Shown here in pieces: positions 39,501 through 52,019 of a stretch of 64,000 nucleotides of DNA. Within the stretch, counting starts at the first letter, position 1, and every line of letters begins with the position of its first letter. The position numbers and the translations under genes were made by a program. The stretch spans positions 3,050,781 to 3,114,780 of the forward strand of contig RSEF01000020.1 of the NCBI GenBank assembly GCA_003993805.1, written 5' to 3'. Origin of the DNA: Himantopus leucocephalus (Eukaryota; Chordata; Aves; Charadriiformes; Recurvirostridae). Below the pieces are notes generated by a model. It saw only the letters and a program-made list of their open reading frames with translations. It made no database searches and had not been told where the DNA came from.

Positions 39501-42500
39501 AAATTAGAATAAGCATATCCAGGAAGAATATAAAGCTACAGCTGGGGTACAAGGAAAGTTCATAAACTAATGGTCTGTTGGCAACTCAATTTATACTTTT
39601 TCCCAACTTTTTTTATCTCTTTCTTGAGTAGTCCTTCTGTTCCTGTGTAAAACGAGCAGGGAGTACTGTCTTAATCTGTGTTGTAGCTGCTTGAGAAATT
39701 GTAACGGCTTTCCTATCACACCACAGCGTTGAGTTTCAGCGATTTCCTGAAAGGTTAATGGTGTGCATCACTTGTGGGTTTTGTTTTGGTTTTGTTTGTT
39801 TGCTTTTCTTCCGGAGGCAAATGTAAGTCCAAGAGTTCTGGTTTTATTCTGACTGAAATTTCACTTGAGACTGGTAGAGAGGTAGGCATAGGATGAATTT
39901 GCTTGGACTTGTTTTTAATGTATAGATTTCCAAGTATGATGTTGCTGATGATGTATAAAGTTCTTGCCTAAATACAGGATATAAATGCAATAATAAACGG
40001 AGAACGATGAAGGAACAATCTTTTTGAAACAGAAAGGATGCAAGTAAATATCCTTCATTTTTCCAAGGTTGAAGAGTGTTATGGAAAGCTGTTTCTTCCT
40101 TCCTTGTTTATGGAATTGTCTCCAGCCTCCCTGATGCATCTTGGGTACCAGTTGTTGGTGTGGCACGGTGAGCAGAGAGCTCGTGTCAGCTGCGGTTTTG
40201 CTGACTAAAAATTGCGGGGGAAGGAGTCCTCACTGGTCTTGGAGAAAGCTCTAGTAGGTTGTAGCAGTGAGGAGGTATCTTATGGTTATTTTTTTCCTCT
40301 CTCTCTCAAGACTCTAAGAAATAGCTTTTCCTGACATGAAGGTGTGATTAACTTGGTAAAAGATTTGGGGTTTTTATTTATCTTTAATTCCAGTTAGTTG
40401 AACTGAGTAATTGCAAGATTCCCTGTGGGGAGAAGGAAGCTTTCTTGCTGCTTTGGTTAGTAACTGTCTTTTGTACTTTATCTATGTCATGTTCCTTCTT
40501 AACCTCCATTCAGAGGGAACAGAGGGAATCTCCAAAGAACAAAAGTAATGAAAGGGAAAGCATCACTGGGTGGTAGACCTTCTCCTTTCTCTAGGCTCTC
40601 TCTGCTTTCCTTGACTTTTCTGTGAATTGATCTTGTAGGGCAGACCTCTGTAGAAAAGATGATAAGCCTTGTTCTCTCATCTGCGGTTCTGAGGTGTCTT
40701 ATCCCATCAGACAATACAAAGGAGAAAATGGGCATCAAAGTTGAAATAAGCTGTCGTGTCAAAGCATCCTCAATCCTAAAACATTAAAAATGCTTCAATA
40801 ATTTATATTAAATTTTGGTCTTTAGGTAAAAAATACGATCCGATAATTAGTGGAAATAGAATGTTTTTTATTTGTGTGTGTTCCAATAAACCATACCTGC
40901 CTGTTAGCTTCCTATTTTAGAGAAAGCTCCCAAACAAACAGTGCAGCTGGCTGAAGCGGGGATGCTGGCAAAACACAAATGAACGTGTTTCAGCCTACCT
41001 TGGATTACACTTGTGTTTGAAAAGTGTGGACAAGTGAATTTCACATATTTCATGCTTACATTTTGCAGGAAGATAGCAGTAATGTGACTTTCTAGTATAT
41101 TGCTGCTGGGCGTAACGAGCGTTAACTGTTAACTCGATTTCTTGGGGTTTCAGTGCTGAGGCTTCCGTTGTGCTGCAGGATCCATTTGTCAGTCTACGGA
41201 GTCTTGCAGCTACCAGTTCTCATTTACATACTTGTAAAAGGATGGAGGAGTAGGAGTTACTTGGCCAGTATTACTTCTCCCCATTAGCTTTCTAGCGTGC
41301 TTGCCAAGTGTAGTCAAAATACAAAATTAACACTTTATATCACTTACTTTTTCTCCAACCTATGCTGCTGTTTCTAGTACGTTTTTTTCCGGCTAGATTA
41401 TCCCTATGGTTTATGTCCTGTAGTCAGAACTCTCAGCCTTTTCCGTTTCTAGTTAAAATTATCAAGAAGGTTTAAGGCAACTGCATAGAAATTAATTCAG
41501 GACTGTCGATGCTTAGAAAAGAGCAATAAACGCTAAGGATATATCCTGAATGCCTTTGCTAACTGGAAGCTCTTGCAGTGGATATGTTGGTAACTCAGCC
41601 ATTGTAAAATGTGTCTGGCAGCTTTTCATTGTTGTTTGTTTCTTTTTAATTTACAGATTTGCATGCAAGTTGATTGTTAATGATGCTCCTGTGGTATTAC
41701 AGTTCAAAATTACACTTTTTCTTTGCTTATGCCTTAGTTAAAAGATTTAGCAGAAAAGATGAGTCACGTTCATTGTTAACTCTCTTCTGCTCATTTTTCT
41801 TCTGCCTGTTTAATTGTAGGGAAGTTATTAATGGGCCTCTCCTGGAAAATAGAATCTAAAGCTGTTCTTAATTTACCCACCCTGTGGTTACAATCCTGTT
41901 AAATGCTTTTAATTCAAGAAAAGTCCCTTGAAGTATCATCTGTCACCATACTCGGTTGTTGGTGAAGAGTCTGGTATGATTTAGGCATACTTGGACACTT
42001 GTGAGATATAATTGTTGGGTATGAGCTGTTATCTCAGCAGGAAAGATACCCTTTTCACATCAAAATATTACTTATGTTGCAGTGGAAAAAAACAACCTAA
42101 AACCCCAGTGCTTTACTTAATATGAAATGCAGGCAAGGATGCATCAGATTTGTAAGTATGAAAGGATGATGATTAATAGAATAATCTTTAAGAATAATCT
42201 GGCAAAACAAAGAGTGTGTTTACGATACAGTGAGACCTATAGATCCCATCTGTATGGGAGAAATGAATTTCAATGAAGGGAATAGACTGTTTCTGTAGGT
42301 GCAAATGCCTCAGACTAACATGTTTATTGGAACTTTTAAAAATTTTGCAGCTCTAGACACAGTGTAAAGAAGCGTAGTTACTGCTCTCTTTCAGAAATGC
42401 AGTAGTTACTGCAGCTAATAGGCTTTCTGCAAAGGTATTGTATTTGTTGTAGAACAACTGAACAAAGAAGTTGAAAATCACCATTGGAAGGGACAATTTC

Positions 42501-45500
42501 TGTCCTGAGCAAGGTGCTAATGAATTCCCCGCCAGCGTTGCCTTGATTTAAGCTTTACTCTTTGTTGGCAGTGTACTGTGAATCTGCGTAGTGCATAGTT
42601 GGGTTTCGTAGGATGTGTGAAATGTGTGCCCAGCTTTTATATTTATTTTTATTGTTTTAAAAAAAATTGCAAAGCAAGAGCTAGAACAGTTAAAAGCAAT
42701 ATGTTGGTTCCCAGTGATCTGTGCTAAAGACTACCTTACCTTGATTTACTTAGCTTTTTTCCCTTTGCACATCTTGAACGACCTTTGATTGTGTTGAGGT
42801 CTAACCCTTTCGTAAACGATCTCTCGTTGTGTGCATACTCAGCCTTCTTACAGACTTCCAGGTCTGTGTGTTATACACACCCTTCTACCTCCTTTTCTGT
42901 TGAGCATACCACTACATATGCTGCAACTGATCTACTGTACTGGCGCTTGTTAAACGACTCTGCTGGGTTTGGAGGTTGGCATTTGCAAGCTGAAGCTTTA
43001 ATCCTAAGGTAAAAGAGGTTGCAAGTTTTGCAGGAAATAATGGTGGAGCTTTGTAAACACTGAATGGTTGAGTTCAGAGCTAAGGATATTAGCGTGCTGC
43101 AGCTCCAGAATCTTTTTAGCTTCAAATCTGAGAGATGACAAAAGTCTTTTGAAGCTTTTTAGCTGTGCTGGATGGAGGCCATTCAGCAAGCTTGTGTTGG
43201 CTATTCAGGTGAACGGGGTTTTTAAAGTTTGCATAGCATTTACCTCTGAATGATGGAGCTGGACTGCTTTGCTTTCAAAGCGAGTATAACTGAACTCTGG
43301 GGAGAAGCTGGGTGTTGGTTATGTTTGCATTTGTCCTATCTGAATGAGGAGATTGAAGAGCATGTTTCTGTGTTATGGAAAGAATGATTACAGTGAAGTT
43401 AGTTCCCCACTCAACTGTGAGATTATTTGAGGCAAGAAAATAACTAAAATTGCAGTTTTGAATTGAGATTTTGCAGTCCTCCTCCATCTCTACCCAACTG
43501 AAGAATGCTTCACTTTCTGAGCAAATAATTTCCTAGCATCCGTTCTAGCTGTAAGACGATGAAATACACTTCTCATAGAATCACCACCCTAAAATCTGTT
43601 GTGCTGTTTTTTAGCTTTGATCTGATGTGTCAATCTTCTGCCATTCTAAATGCCACCACTCGTTTCCCTCTTTTACTGGTGCTGGGACACTGGTTCAGAT
43701 GACATCCTCACTGTTACCCCTGTCCTGCTGTGACTTTTAAAGTATGCTTTAGATCTAAAAGCAGAAACCTGCTGAGCAGTAGTTAAATAGAGTGATGATT
43801 ACAGCAAGCTCTGCCACTATTTTATTCATTAGCCTATGAATGTGAAAAGGAAAAATAATACCATGTTTTGTAGCTCTCTACAGTCCATGCTGCCTGCTGA
43901 GCAGTTATGCTATAACACCTTCAGGGTGGATCTTGTAAAACTTTGGCTTGGCTTATTTGTAGACCTCTCCTAGTGTTGCTGATTTTTCTAACTTTCCTTT
44001 TATTATGAATAATTTCAGCTGCAGCATTGTGCTCTGCTATGCTGCACAAATATGTAAAAACCCCTCTCTGAAGAAGTTATTCCAGTCCTCTTCCTTCTTT
44101 TTTTTAACCAGGTTTCTCGCCAGTGCATCTCTTGTCTCTCTCTTTCTCAGCAGGAGACTTTCCATCAGTGCTTGTTTGTATGTGAGGAAGATGCAAATAG
44201 CTGCAAGAGTTAGGCGCTCTCTCTTTGGATGCTATAAATCAGTCTTTGCATATGCTTTACTGTCCTATTTATTAGCCTGCAGCTAATACTGAATTTCATG
44301 ACAGACTACAACTTACAAACTGTTTGTTCCCTCAGCAGGGTACAGACGCAAATTAAAATGGAAGAGATTTGGATTGCTTACTTCTTTAATTTTCTCCTTT
44401 CTTTCCTTCATATCATGGCAAATGCTTCTTTTGTTGCTGCTGCAACTTTTTTGACTGACCCTTGTGAACACTGCTGACCATACCATATTGCCTTTTAATC
44501 AGCAGTTTGGTATTATTCAGTCTTCTGACCCAGGTTGGTCACTAAATAGTGATTTATCAGTATTTTCCATGATTTTTGAGGTTGAAACTCTAAATATAAG
44601 CATTTCTGTGCTTCCTCTTACATTGTTTTCTACCATCTCCCTTCTACTTAACCTTTTCTTTCATACATACCTTTGCTCTACTTGATGAGTCTCGCAAATC
44701 ATTTAGTTTTGGTTGCCTTGTGTCAAGAATATGGTACTTTAGGGATGACCGAGAATTTTGGTGCATTGGTTTCGTTGCCTGTTGGTTAGGCCATTCAGAG
44801 CATGCAGCAGTCACTTAGCTTGTGGAAAGTTTTATGATTATTGTTGTAGTCACAAACCCATATGCTCTTGAGAACCGAAATGTTGTAGTGGACGTGCATT
44901 TTGCATAAATTTCTATATATCTGAGAAGTCCTAAGTGTAATACTTTTCCAGTAGTTTCTTTTTCAGGATTAAAAATTGGGGATGTTCACTTGATGCCAAT
45001 ATTAAATTATGTATTCCAAGCTCTGAGAGTTGATTTTGAAAATGGCCTCTCACAATTGAATGTTCTGTTTATTTTCTACTGCCTACTAAGAAAAGACAGG
45101 ACTACATTAAAAGCTGTATGGATCAGGTGACACGTGTTGAAGGCAGGCAAGGCTTAGCTCCGCTATCTAGAATTGAATTGCACACTGACAGTAATTAGGA
45201 AAAACACATTCTTTGTCTCCAAGATATAACCTTTTCACTATATGTGTGGTCCTCTCCAAAGCTCTACCAATTTGATAGTTTCGCATTACTCAACACCGCA
45301 TTTAGTCGAGTCTGAGGAAACTCATTCTGTTACAGAATTATCCTCAAATTCAACATAATTCCTTTTTATGTCATCGTCTTGGAATCACAATACTGTTACA
45401 GTCTTTGCAGTAGGATTATTGGTATTTCCTGAGCAAAAAGGAAATTTTGATACTCTTCATTAAAGTCGTGATAGTTTCAGTAGGAACTAGACTATTCTCT

Positions 45501-45955
45501 CTTCCAAGATTTACTTTCAAAATAGAGGATCTGAATTTCCTGCATGCTTCAGCCCCAGGTGTAGCAGTTCTGTGCTCATAAGATAGTTTTATTGTTTTTC
45601 ATGTATCTCATCTCACTTACAGATGTGATGACAGAAAGAAAAAATGCTTAATCTAATTTGACCTTTTGCAATATGCAAGCCATAGAATTTACAAGTCATT
45701 CTTGCATTATGTGCAGTACCATATGAATAACACAGTAGTCTTCAACAGATTGATCATGGTTAAAAGTTTTTAAATTATAGAAATCCTCAATAGCCTTAGG
45801 TAAGCTCTTTAAATACTTAACTGTCTTCTTAGCATCTATACCTTATTCCAGTCAAATGTTTCCAGCTTTTGCATCTAACAGTCAGATCTTAAGTCTTTCT
45901 GCTAAATACGATGAATCAAAGTATTGAATGCTTTGTTGTTGTGTAGGATCTTAAA

Positions 45956-46316
45956 ATCATAGAATGGTTTAGGTTGGAAGGGACCTTGAAGATNNNNNNN
46001 NNNNNNNNNNNNNNNNNNNNNNNNNNNNNNNNNNNNNNNNNNNNNNNNNNNNNNNNNNNNNNNNNNNNNNNNNNNNNNNNNNNNNNNNNNNNNTTGGCTT
46101 TCTGGGCTGTGAGCACGCATTGCTGCTTCATGTTGAACTTCTCACCCACCAACACCCCCAAGTCCTCCTCCTCATGGCTGCTTTCAATCCGTTCTCTGCC
46201 CAGCCTGTATTTGTGTTTGGGATTGTCCCGACCCATGTGCAAGACCTTGCACTCAGCCTTGTTGAACTTCAAGAGGTTCGCACAGATGCACCTCTCCAGC
46301 CTGTCCAGGTCCCTTG
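45956..46316 (-). mobile_element. CR1 LINE fragment, antisense orientation, interrupted by an assembly gap
   Basis: On the + strand the left end reads ATCATAGAATGGTTTAGGTT, then GGAAGGGACCTTGAAGAT. This is the reverse complement of the CR1 3' terminus. Right of the gap, the minus strand encodes a C-terminal reverse-transcriptase fragment of CR1. Landmarks include a Leu-Asp-Arg-Leu-Glu-Arg segment, KVLHMGRDNPKHKYRLG, and DLGVLVGEKFN. The frame is open for about 75 codons up to the gap, so this copy looks younger than the one at 17.2 kb. It is still 5'-truncated and cannot be complete. The right boundary at about 46316 is where similarity to the remembered consensus stops. Confidence 0.93.
45994..46093. 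other. Assembly gap (100 N) inside a CR1 element
   Basis: Exactly 100 N characters between the 3' terminus and the reverse-transcriptase part of one antisense CR1 copy. In the family consensus these two parts are separated by several hundred bases, so the gap probably hides more than 100 bases of CR1. Confidence 0.98.
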
Positions 46317-46890
46317 TATTGACCATGATCTTGGCTTTGTTTGGTTAACTTCTCTAAGTGTCTTAAGTATCTTTGCAAGGTCCATGTTCTGTTGAAGCGC
46401 TGCTGTGAGTTCTGGGGAAAGTATCTCAAACTGAATTTTCACATGTATTTGTGAACCATTCTCTTTTGTTTCCACAGTGAATATTTTTGCTTACCACGTT
46501 TGTTCTCTTTCTTGCTATGGAGTGGGAAACTTTTAAGCACATACATTTTCAATTTTTTTCCCCAATTCTAACACAAGCCTTTTCAGCAGTGACAAAGAAA
46601 GGCACTATAAACATACTACATTCTTAAGAAAAGCGGTTTTTCGCACAGAATGTTTCAGATTGTTTCAAGTGGCAGGGATCACATTGCCTATGTGATGAAC
46701 TTCTGGACTCAATACAGTAACGAATAATAAATGTATTAATAAGAAAGCGTACTGGATGCCTCAAGGAATGACCGATGGAGACTTGAAGGAAGTTGTTGGT
46801 TTTCAGTTCAGGTGTGGTAAAACTTAACTTTTTTTTTTTAATCAGACAGCTTTTTGGTGTCTGTCGCAAAAAGAAATGTCTTGACACGCA

Positions 46891-46906
46891 CCCCCCCCAC
46901 ACCCCC
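46891..46906. repeat. C-rich tract
   Basis: A run of C residues interrupted by ACA, followed by an A run. The minus strand is correspondingly G-rich. It is too short for a confident quadruplex call. Confidence 0.6.
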
Positions 46907-49900
46907 AAAAAGGCATTCCTGCAGCACAGAAAAGCTTTCATAATTGGGACCTGTAAGGATTTTTGTGTGTGCTCTTGCACCAGATTTCTAACAGTGCCTA
47001 TGTACCACGAAGGCTGAACTTGTTCCGTAGTGTCAAGCTGTGTTCCCTGGCATGTTAGATTTGAGACAGTTTGAGGGAATGTGGGGACTCTTGCACACCT
47101 GCTGTCCCTAGCCTTTGGATCAGTGCAGGAGTGCCTCGGGAACCGTGTGCTGTTTTATCAGCATCGAACCGGCTAGCAAAAATGTGAGCGGAAGGATAAA
47201 TGAGGTGATATTGTCTGTGGCCTTCTTGCTCTGATAGCTGTGTACTCCGTCACCGTCATCTTTGTTTCTCGGCTCCATGGCACGTGCTGTGGAGATCGGT
47301 ACCTCATCTGGGAGGTAAATTCTCCAGATTTTTAGTTGGATTTTGGAAAAACTTTTTCAGAACACCTTGTGTTTCTTTCTGTCTTTATGTGCTTTAGCCC
47401 TGATAGGAATAAAGCACAGAAAGTATTTTGTGAGCGTTGGCACCCGGTCTGTCATCAGCAACTAGGTGGACTGGTAGTTTGGCCATAATGGAAAATGAAA
47501 TGCGTATGCTTCTGGAGTAAATGAGACTCAGATCTTGTTTGGTGCTGGCTCTCCCACCCTTTTGCTTTCTTTGCGGGAGTATTGCATGGTAGTTTCAATC
47601 TTCCCCAATTTCTCCCAGGCTCTGGAATGCTTTTTGTGGAAATACCAAGACCTATCACCCATCATTACGGCTATCATAGCGAACAGCTCACCGTGCGGCA
47701 TGTTGGAATTTCTAGCATTTATTACTGCCTCAAAATGCATTATGTGAGAAAAGAGAAAGAATTGATCTCTCAGTGTAATATTTTGGAGTCCCTCATAGGG
47801 AACAACCTAAGTCAAGAAGTATGTTTCAAGGCTGAGCTTTAAACTGAAAATAAGCAGATAAAGAGCCTGGGAGAGGTGAAAGATGGAAGGGGTGTTGTGG
47901 TCTGCAGGGTATTCTGAAACTCTGTGTACCGTAAAAACCTGAAACAAAAAGGTAAGTATTGAGTGGTAGAGAAGGATTCACCTGGTTTCTCATATGACTT
48001 AACAGGTTAGGCAGACACTGCTGGTGTGCCTGCCTGTTAGATGCCGTTAGATTGCTAGGGGTGGGGATAATACCACTTGTTGCACGTACTATGGGAGGTG
48101 AGGTGGGAATTTTGGCACAAATCCTGAAGTTTACTTCAGCTAACATTTGGGGGTATTTCAGGTGGGAAAGGAGAGAGAGGGTTCCCAGCCGGAGTAACAC
48201 CTTTCTGGTTATGAGCAGTGATGTAAGGAGGCCTGCGTTGACCGAATGGCCAGACTCATGGAGTAAAGGCTGTGCGGTAATGTCCACCTGTCCAAACCAA
48301 TACAAGGGGTTGTCGGGAGCACAAACATGGAGGAAAATATTAATTAAGGTTCACAGTAAGTTTAAAAGGCTTCTGTTGTTAACTGCTGTGGGTAACACTG
48401 TGACGTGTAAGATAGGCAGAATCCAGCCTTGGGTTAGTCTCGGAAAACTTTGGGTTTATATGAACACTTAAGTTGTTGCTTGCTCGATATGACAGTTAAT
48501 GGCTAGATTTTTTTACATCTAAAACTTACTGGTGCTTAACAAAGGTTCTGTTTTTATTGATTAAGTTTTATTTTTGCTGCTCAGCTCTCAGTAGTTTGGC
48601 AGCCTTTGCTGTTTGGGGTTTTTTTTTCTTTCAAGTTTGACTTGAAAATTTCAGACAAGTCAGACCTACAACCTGACCTTAAATGTCAGGCTTTTTTCTG
48701 TGGCTTACAGTGCTACTTGCTGTTAGCTGAGATAGAACCTCCCCAGCCGTTATAGCTAGAAGATAGACAAATGGAGCAAAACTGGGGGGGGAAGAACCGA
48801 ACAGATGTATTTACTTGAAAAATACGACTTAGTGCTCACTATCCAAGCTGGCTTGTCTAATGAATGGCTTGAATTTTCTGCGGAAACAGCATATGAATTG
48901 GCATATGCACAACGTGGAATGTCTGTGACCTCTGAAGGCGCGCAAAATGCTCCAGAATATTTTTTGCGATGTACTTGTATGATTTGCTTAACTCTATGAA
49001 GTCTAAGAAACCTCAATACCATCTTTACTCAGTGAAAGCTCAAACTTTCTTAGGAGCCTGCACTTTACTCCTGGGCTTTTTGGGCTGGGGGTTGTTCCTG
49101 AGTTTTGGCAGAGGATTGTATGTCCACTTCAAAAGCAGTGCAGCGGTAATGAACGGCAGTGATGGATCAGGTTTCTCTGAGATGTCAGCAGGAAGAAATA
49201 CATAGTGTGGAGGCAAGCACATCAGCAGCGGACCTGCTCCTTACCTGAGGAAGGGTTTCCGCAATGGCACTGCCAGGAACTACAGGAAAGCAAATTCTCC
49301 TACTCAAAGCATGATCCGAAGATCGCTTTAGAGCGTGAAGCAACACACTTCAAAGTTTAATACTGTGCAGTTGGTGAGGTACTCTAGATGAAAATTATTT
49401 CAAGTGGCTCGTGTCCACTAAATTGGCAACCTCCAATATTTACTGCATTCACTGGTATGTGCTACGCTACCTGCTTGAAAAAAAATAAAAAAGGGAGGTT
49501 TCTGTCCTACGTAAAACCATTGTGTGTCTTTGTGGCAGTTCTTACGTTTTTATATGCACCTGTTACTGCTCTTTCTCATTAGCTGCTCTCTGGAGCAGCA
49601 ATTCGAGTGACAGGCCATAATGTTATCCACTCATCGACATGTCTGTTCGCATCAAAATGTTTTGCTGCAGGTGAGGTGATAATTTTCCTTACATCAATCA
49701 ACATTTTGTCAGTAAGATCAGACAAATGGCTCTCTGGTTTCTGCAACGTATATTTATCCTGTTTCCAATTTGAACAAAGGAAAATACAGTAGGTAGTTCT
49801 GGTAGAAGCGAAAGGAGAAAATAGCTAATAATTGGTCAGTAAGCCACTTGAGTTGCTAGGGTTACTCCAAAATAGTAGAGGTTTATTTACAGTTAGAGCA

Positions 49901-52000
49901 GTGCAGTTCTAGTACGGGGACTGCACTATCGATAACCATTGCTTTATATGTGCTTTTGTAAACAGCAAAAGTGGAAAGCCAGTTTATTTCCAAACAAGTA
50001 ATAAGAATATTGTACGCAAAATGTTGCTTCTTTTATTTTTGTTTCTCCATTAAACCAGAATTGCTTGGGCATTGCTAAGCAGAATTTGCTGTCAGATATG
50101 TACAAGTTACAGTCTCTAATGTGTTCTTTCTCTTACCATTTGTGTCTGTTGAACAAACTAATGTTCCAGGCAGTTGTATCCCAAATTGAGAGTAAAAAGA
50201 AGTTCAGCTTGTTACTGGATATGTGAGATACTATGTTTATATCCACGGGGAGAAATGAGTCAACTTTTATGATCAAACTATGATTCAGAAGTGCTTTATG
50301 ACAAAACGTATTTGAGTAACAAAAAATCAAAACAACCCCCAAAACTATGTTAGCACAAAAGAGTCTAACTTGCAGCACAGCTGTTGATTACCTCCGTGCA
50401 TTCTTGTCCCATTGATCATTGCAGACTCCATCGTGATTTGCTCATCTTAGAATTTCCTTTTAGGGCAAAAGTCATCCATACCTGCCAAATCTAGACTATG
50501 TGGTCCAGATACTGGCCAGTGGAGCTATATCCTTTAAAGGAACAGAACACTTAGCTCTTCTCTTTTGCTTTTTTCTCCCCAGGTATTACCTAGTGGTTAT
50601 TGAAAGAAGGCATGTAATACTTGTAGATCTGGATAGGTTTTTGTTTGTTTGTTTTTAACTGTATTTTTTCGATACTTAGCATTCCCTGTCTAGGCTGGGT
50701 CATAACTCTGATTACAGGTATTACTCAAAAATTGCTTCAATGTCACAGTAGTATGTGCACCGCACGTCAAGAACCTCCTGTGCTTTCAGGCTCCTTAAAT
50801 GAAAAAGTCATTCTACATGCACAGTAGAGAATCAAATTGGGTATTTGCTAGACCTTTGTAAATAGGCGGAGACAGGAGGCAAACTAAAAGGCAGCAATTC
50901 TTGGGGTGTTTGTAATTCTCGGAAGCTTTGGAACAGAAATTCCATTGTTAGTTGACAATACGTGGCATCCACTCTGGCAGAGCTTCCTCTCCAGAACTTC
51001 AAAGGCATCTGCTTTTCTCAGTTAACTGTGTAAGTGACTGAGGCACTTGCTCTCTGAGGCCATTTCATTAAACCACTAAAATGGATGCTCAAAATAGCTG
51101 CATTAGATATCACTTAACGTGCATGTTATTTCTTATTATTTCAAAAGTGGCTGTAGCTGTATGCCACGGTAAATAGCCTACATAGTTAGGCCAGTGGATG
51201 TAGTCATGCAGGAGTGCAAGCACAGGCACAGATCTTGCTATGCTGTGTGTCACATGCGTGGAAGCAAGCATTTACTCTGCTGCACATCTAAGCCTGTATT
51301 TGTTAGCATTCGTGAAAAACTGAACCCAGGGGACTAAACACGATATCTAACTAAATGACTGTGCTTGGGGCCCTGAGGCTAATGGCATAAAATGTGGCAG
51401 TGCATTAGGATCACTTACCTGAAATAGTACCTCAAACAATTTATATGTTAAATGAGTTGTCGCGTATCTTGGTAGGGTCTGCAGCCTGCTTTTCATTATA
51501 GGTGTTATTATATTCCTGTTTGGAACCATCACTTGGAGAGGGGGGAAAAAAAAGTATTCAGTAAAACCCTGCTGGGTTCAATTTTCAGGAAAATTAACAA
51601 ATGCAAACTTAATTAGAGTAATAAAATCGTGAAGGATGGGGTGTGGTTAATATTGCATGAAACACATATCCAAGAAGAAAAGGAAAACAAAATTTTGTAG
51701 GGATGTGCATTTGTATCCTGAAGTCGTAACAAGCGTGCCGTTCACATCTGTGCATGTTGCTCTGCGATCCAGTGCAGCGGGTACACACGTTGACTTCTTG
51801 TTTGAATGCACTGCTCAGGCACCCCCGCCAGGATAGTAAGAAAATTCACTTTTTCATCTAGTTACATGTGGTTCATTTGCACTGAGGGCTGTTTTGGGAT
51901 GAGATCTAGATGTATGTCAGACAACTTGATCAGAGCTTCTCAAACTTAGCTGGCAGTGGTCATCTGTAGGAGTGTGGGCCATCCCTAGCTCCGTGCAGGG

Positions 52001-52019
52001 ATATATATATATATATATA
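52001..52019. repeat. AT dinucleotide microsatellite
   Basis: About nine and a half AT units, followed by an imperfect CA-rich stretch (ACAGACACACATAC). It is likely to vary in length between individuals. Confidence 0.95.

Noticed and set aside
47826..48471. Overlapping open frames on both strands, 159 codons on the minus strand and 139 on the plus strand
   Set aside because: The two frames shadow each other and neither resembles a family I know. With six frames and 64 kb of about 40 percent GC sequence, roughly one stop-free run of this length is expected by chance.
48969..49205. Plus-strand frame with a hydrophobic stretch that looks like a membrane segment
   Set aside because: Only 78 codons, with no family resemblance. 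Hydrophobic runs arise readily from T-rich intron sequence.
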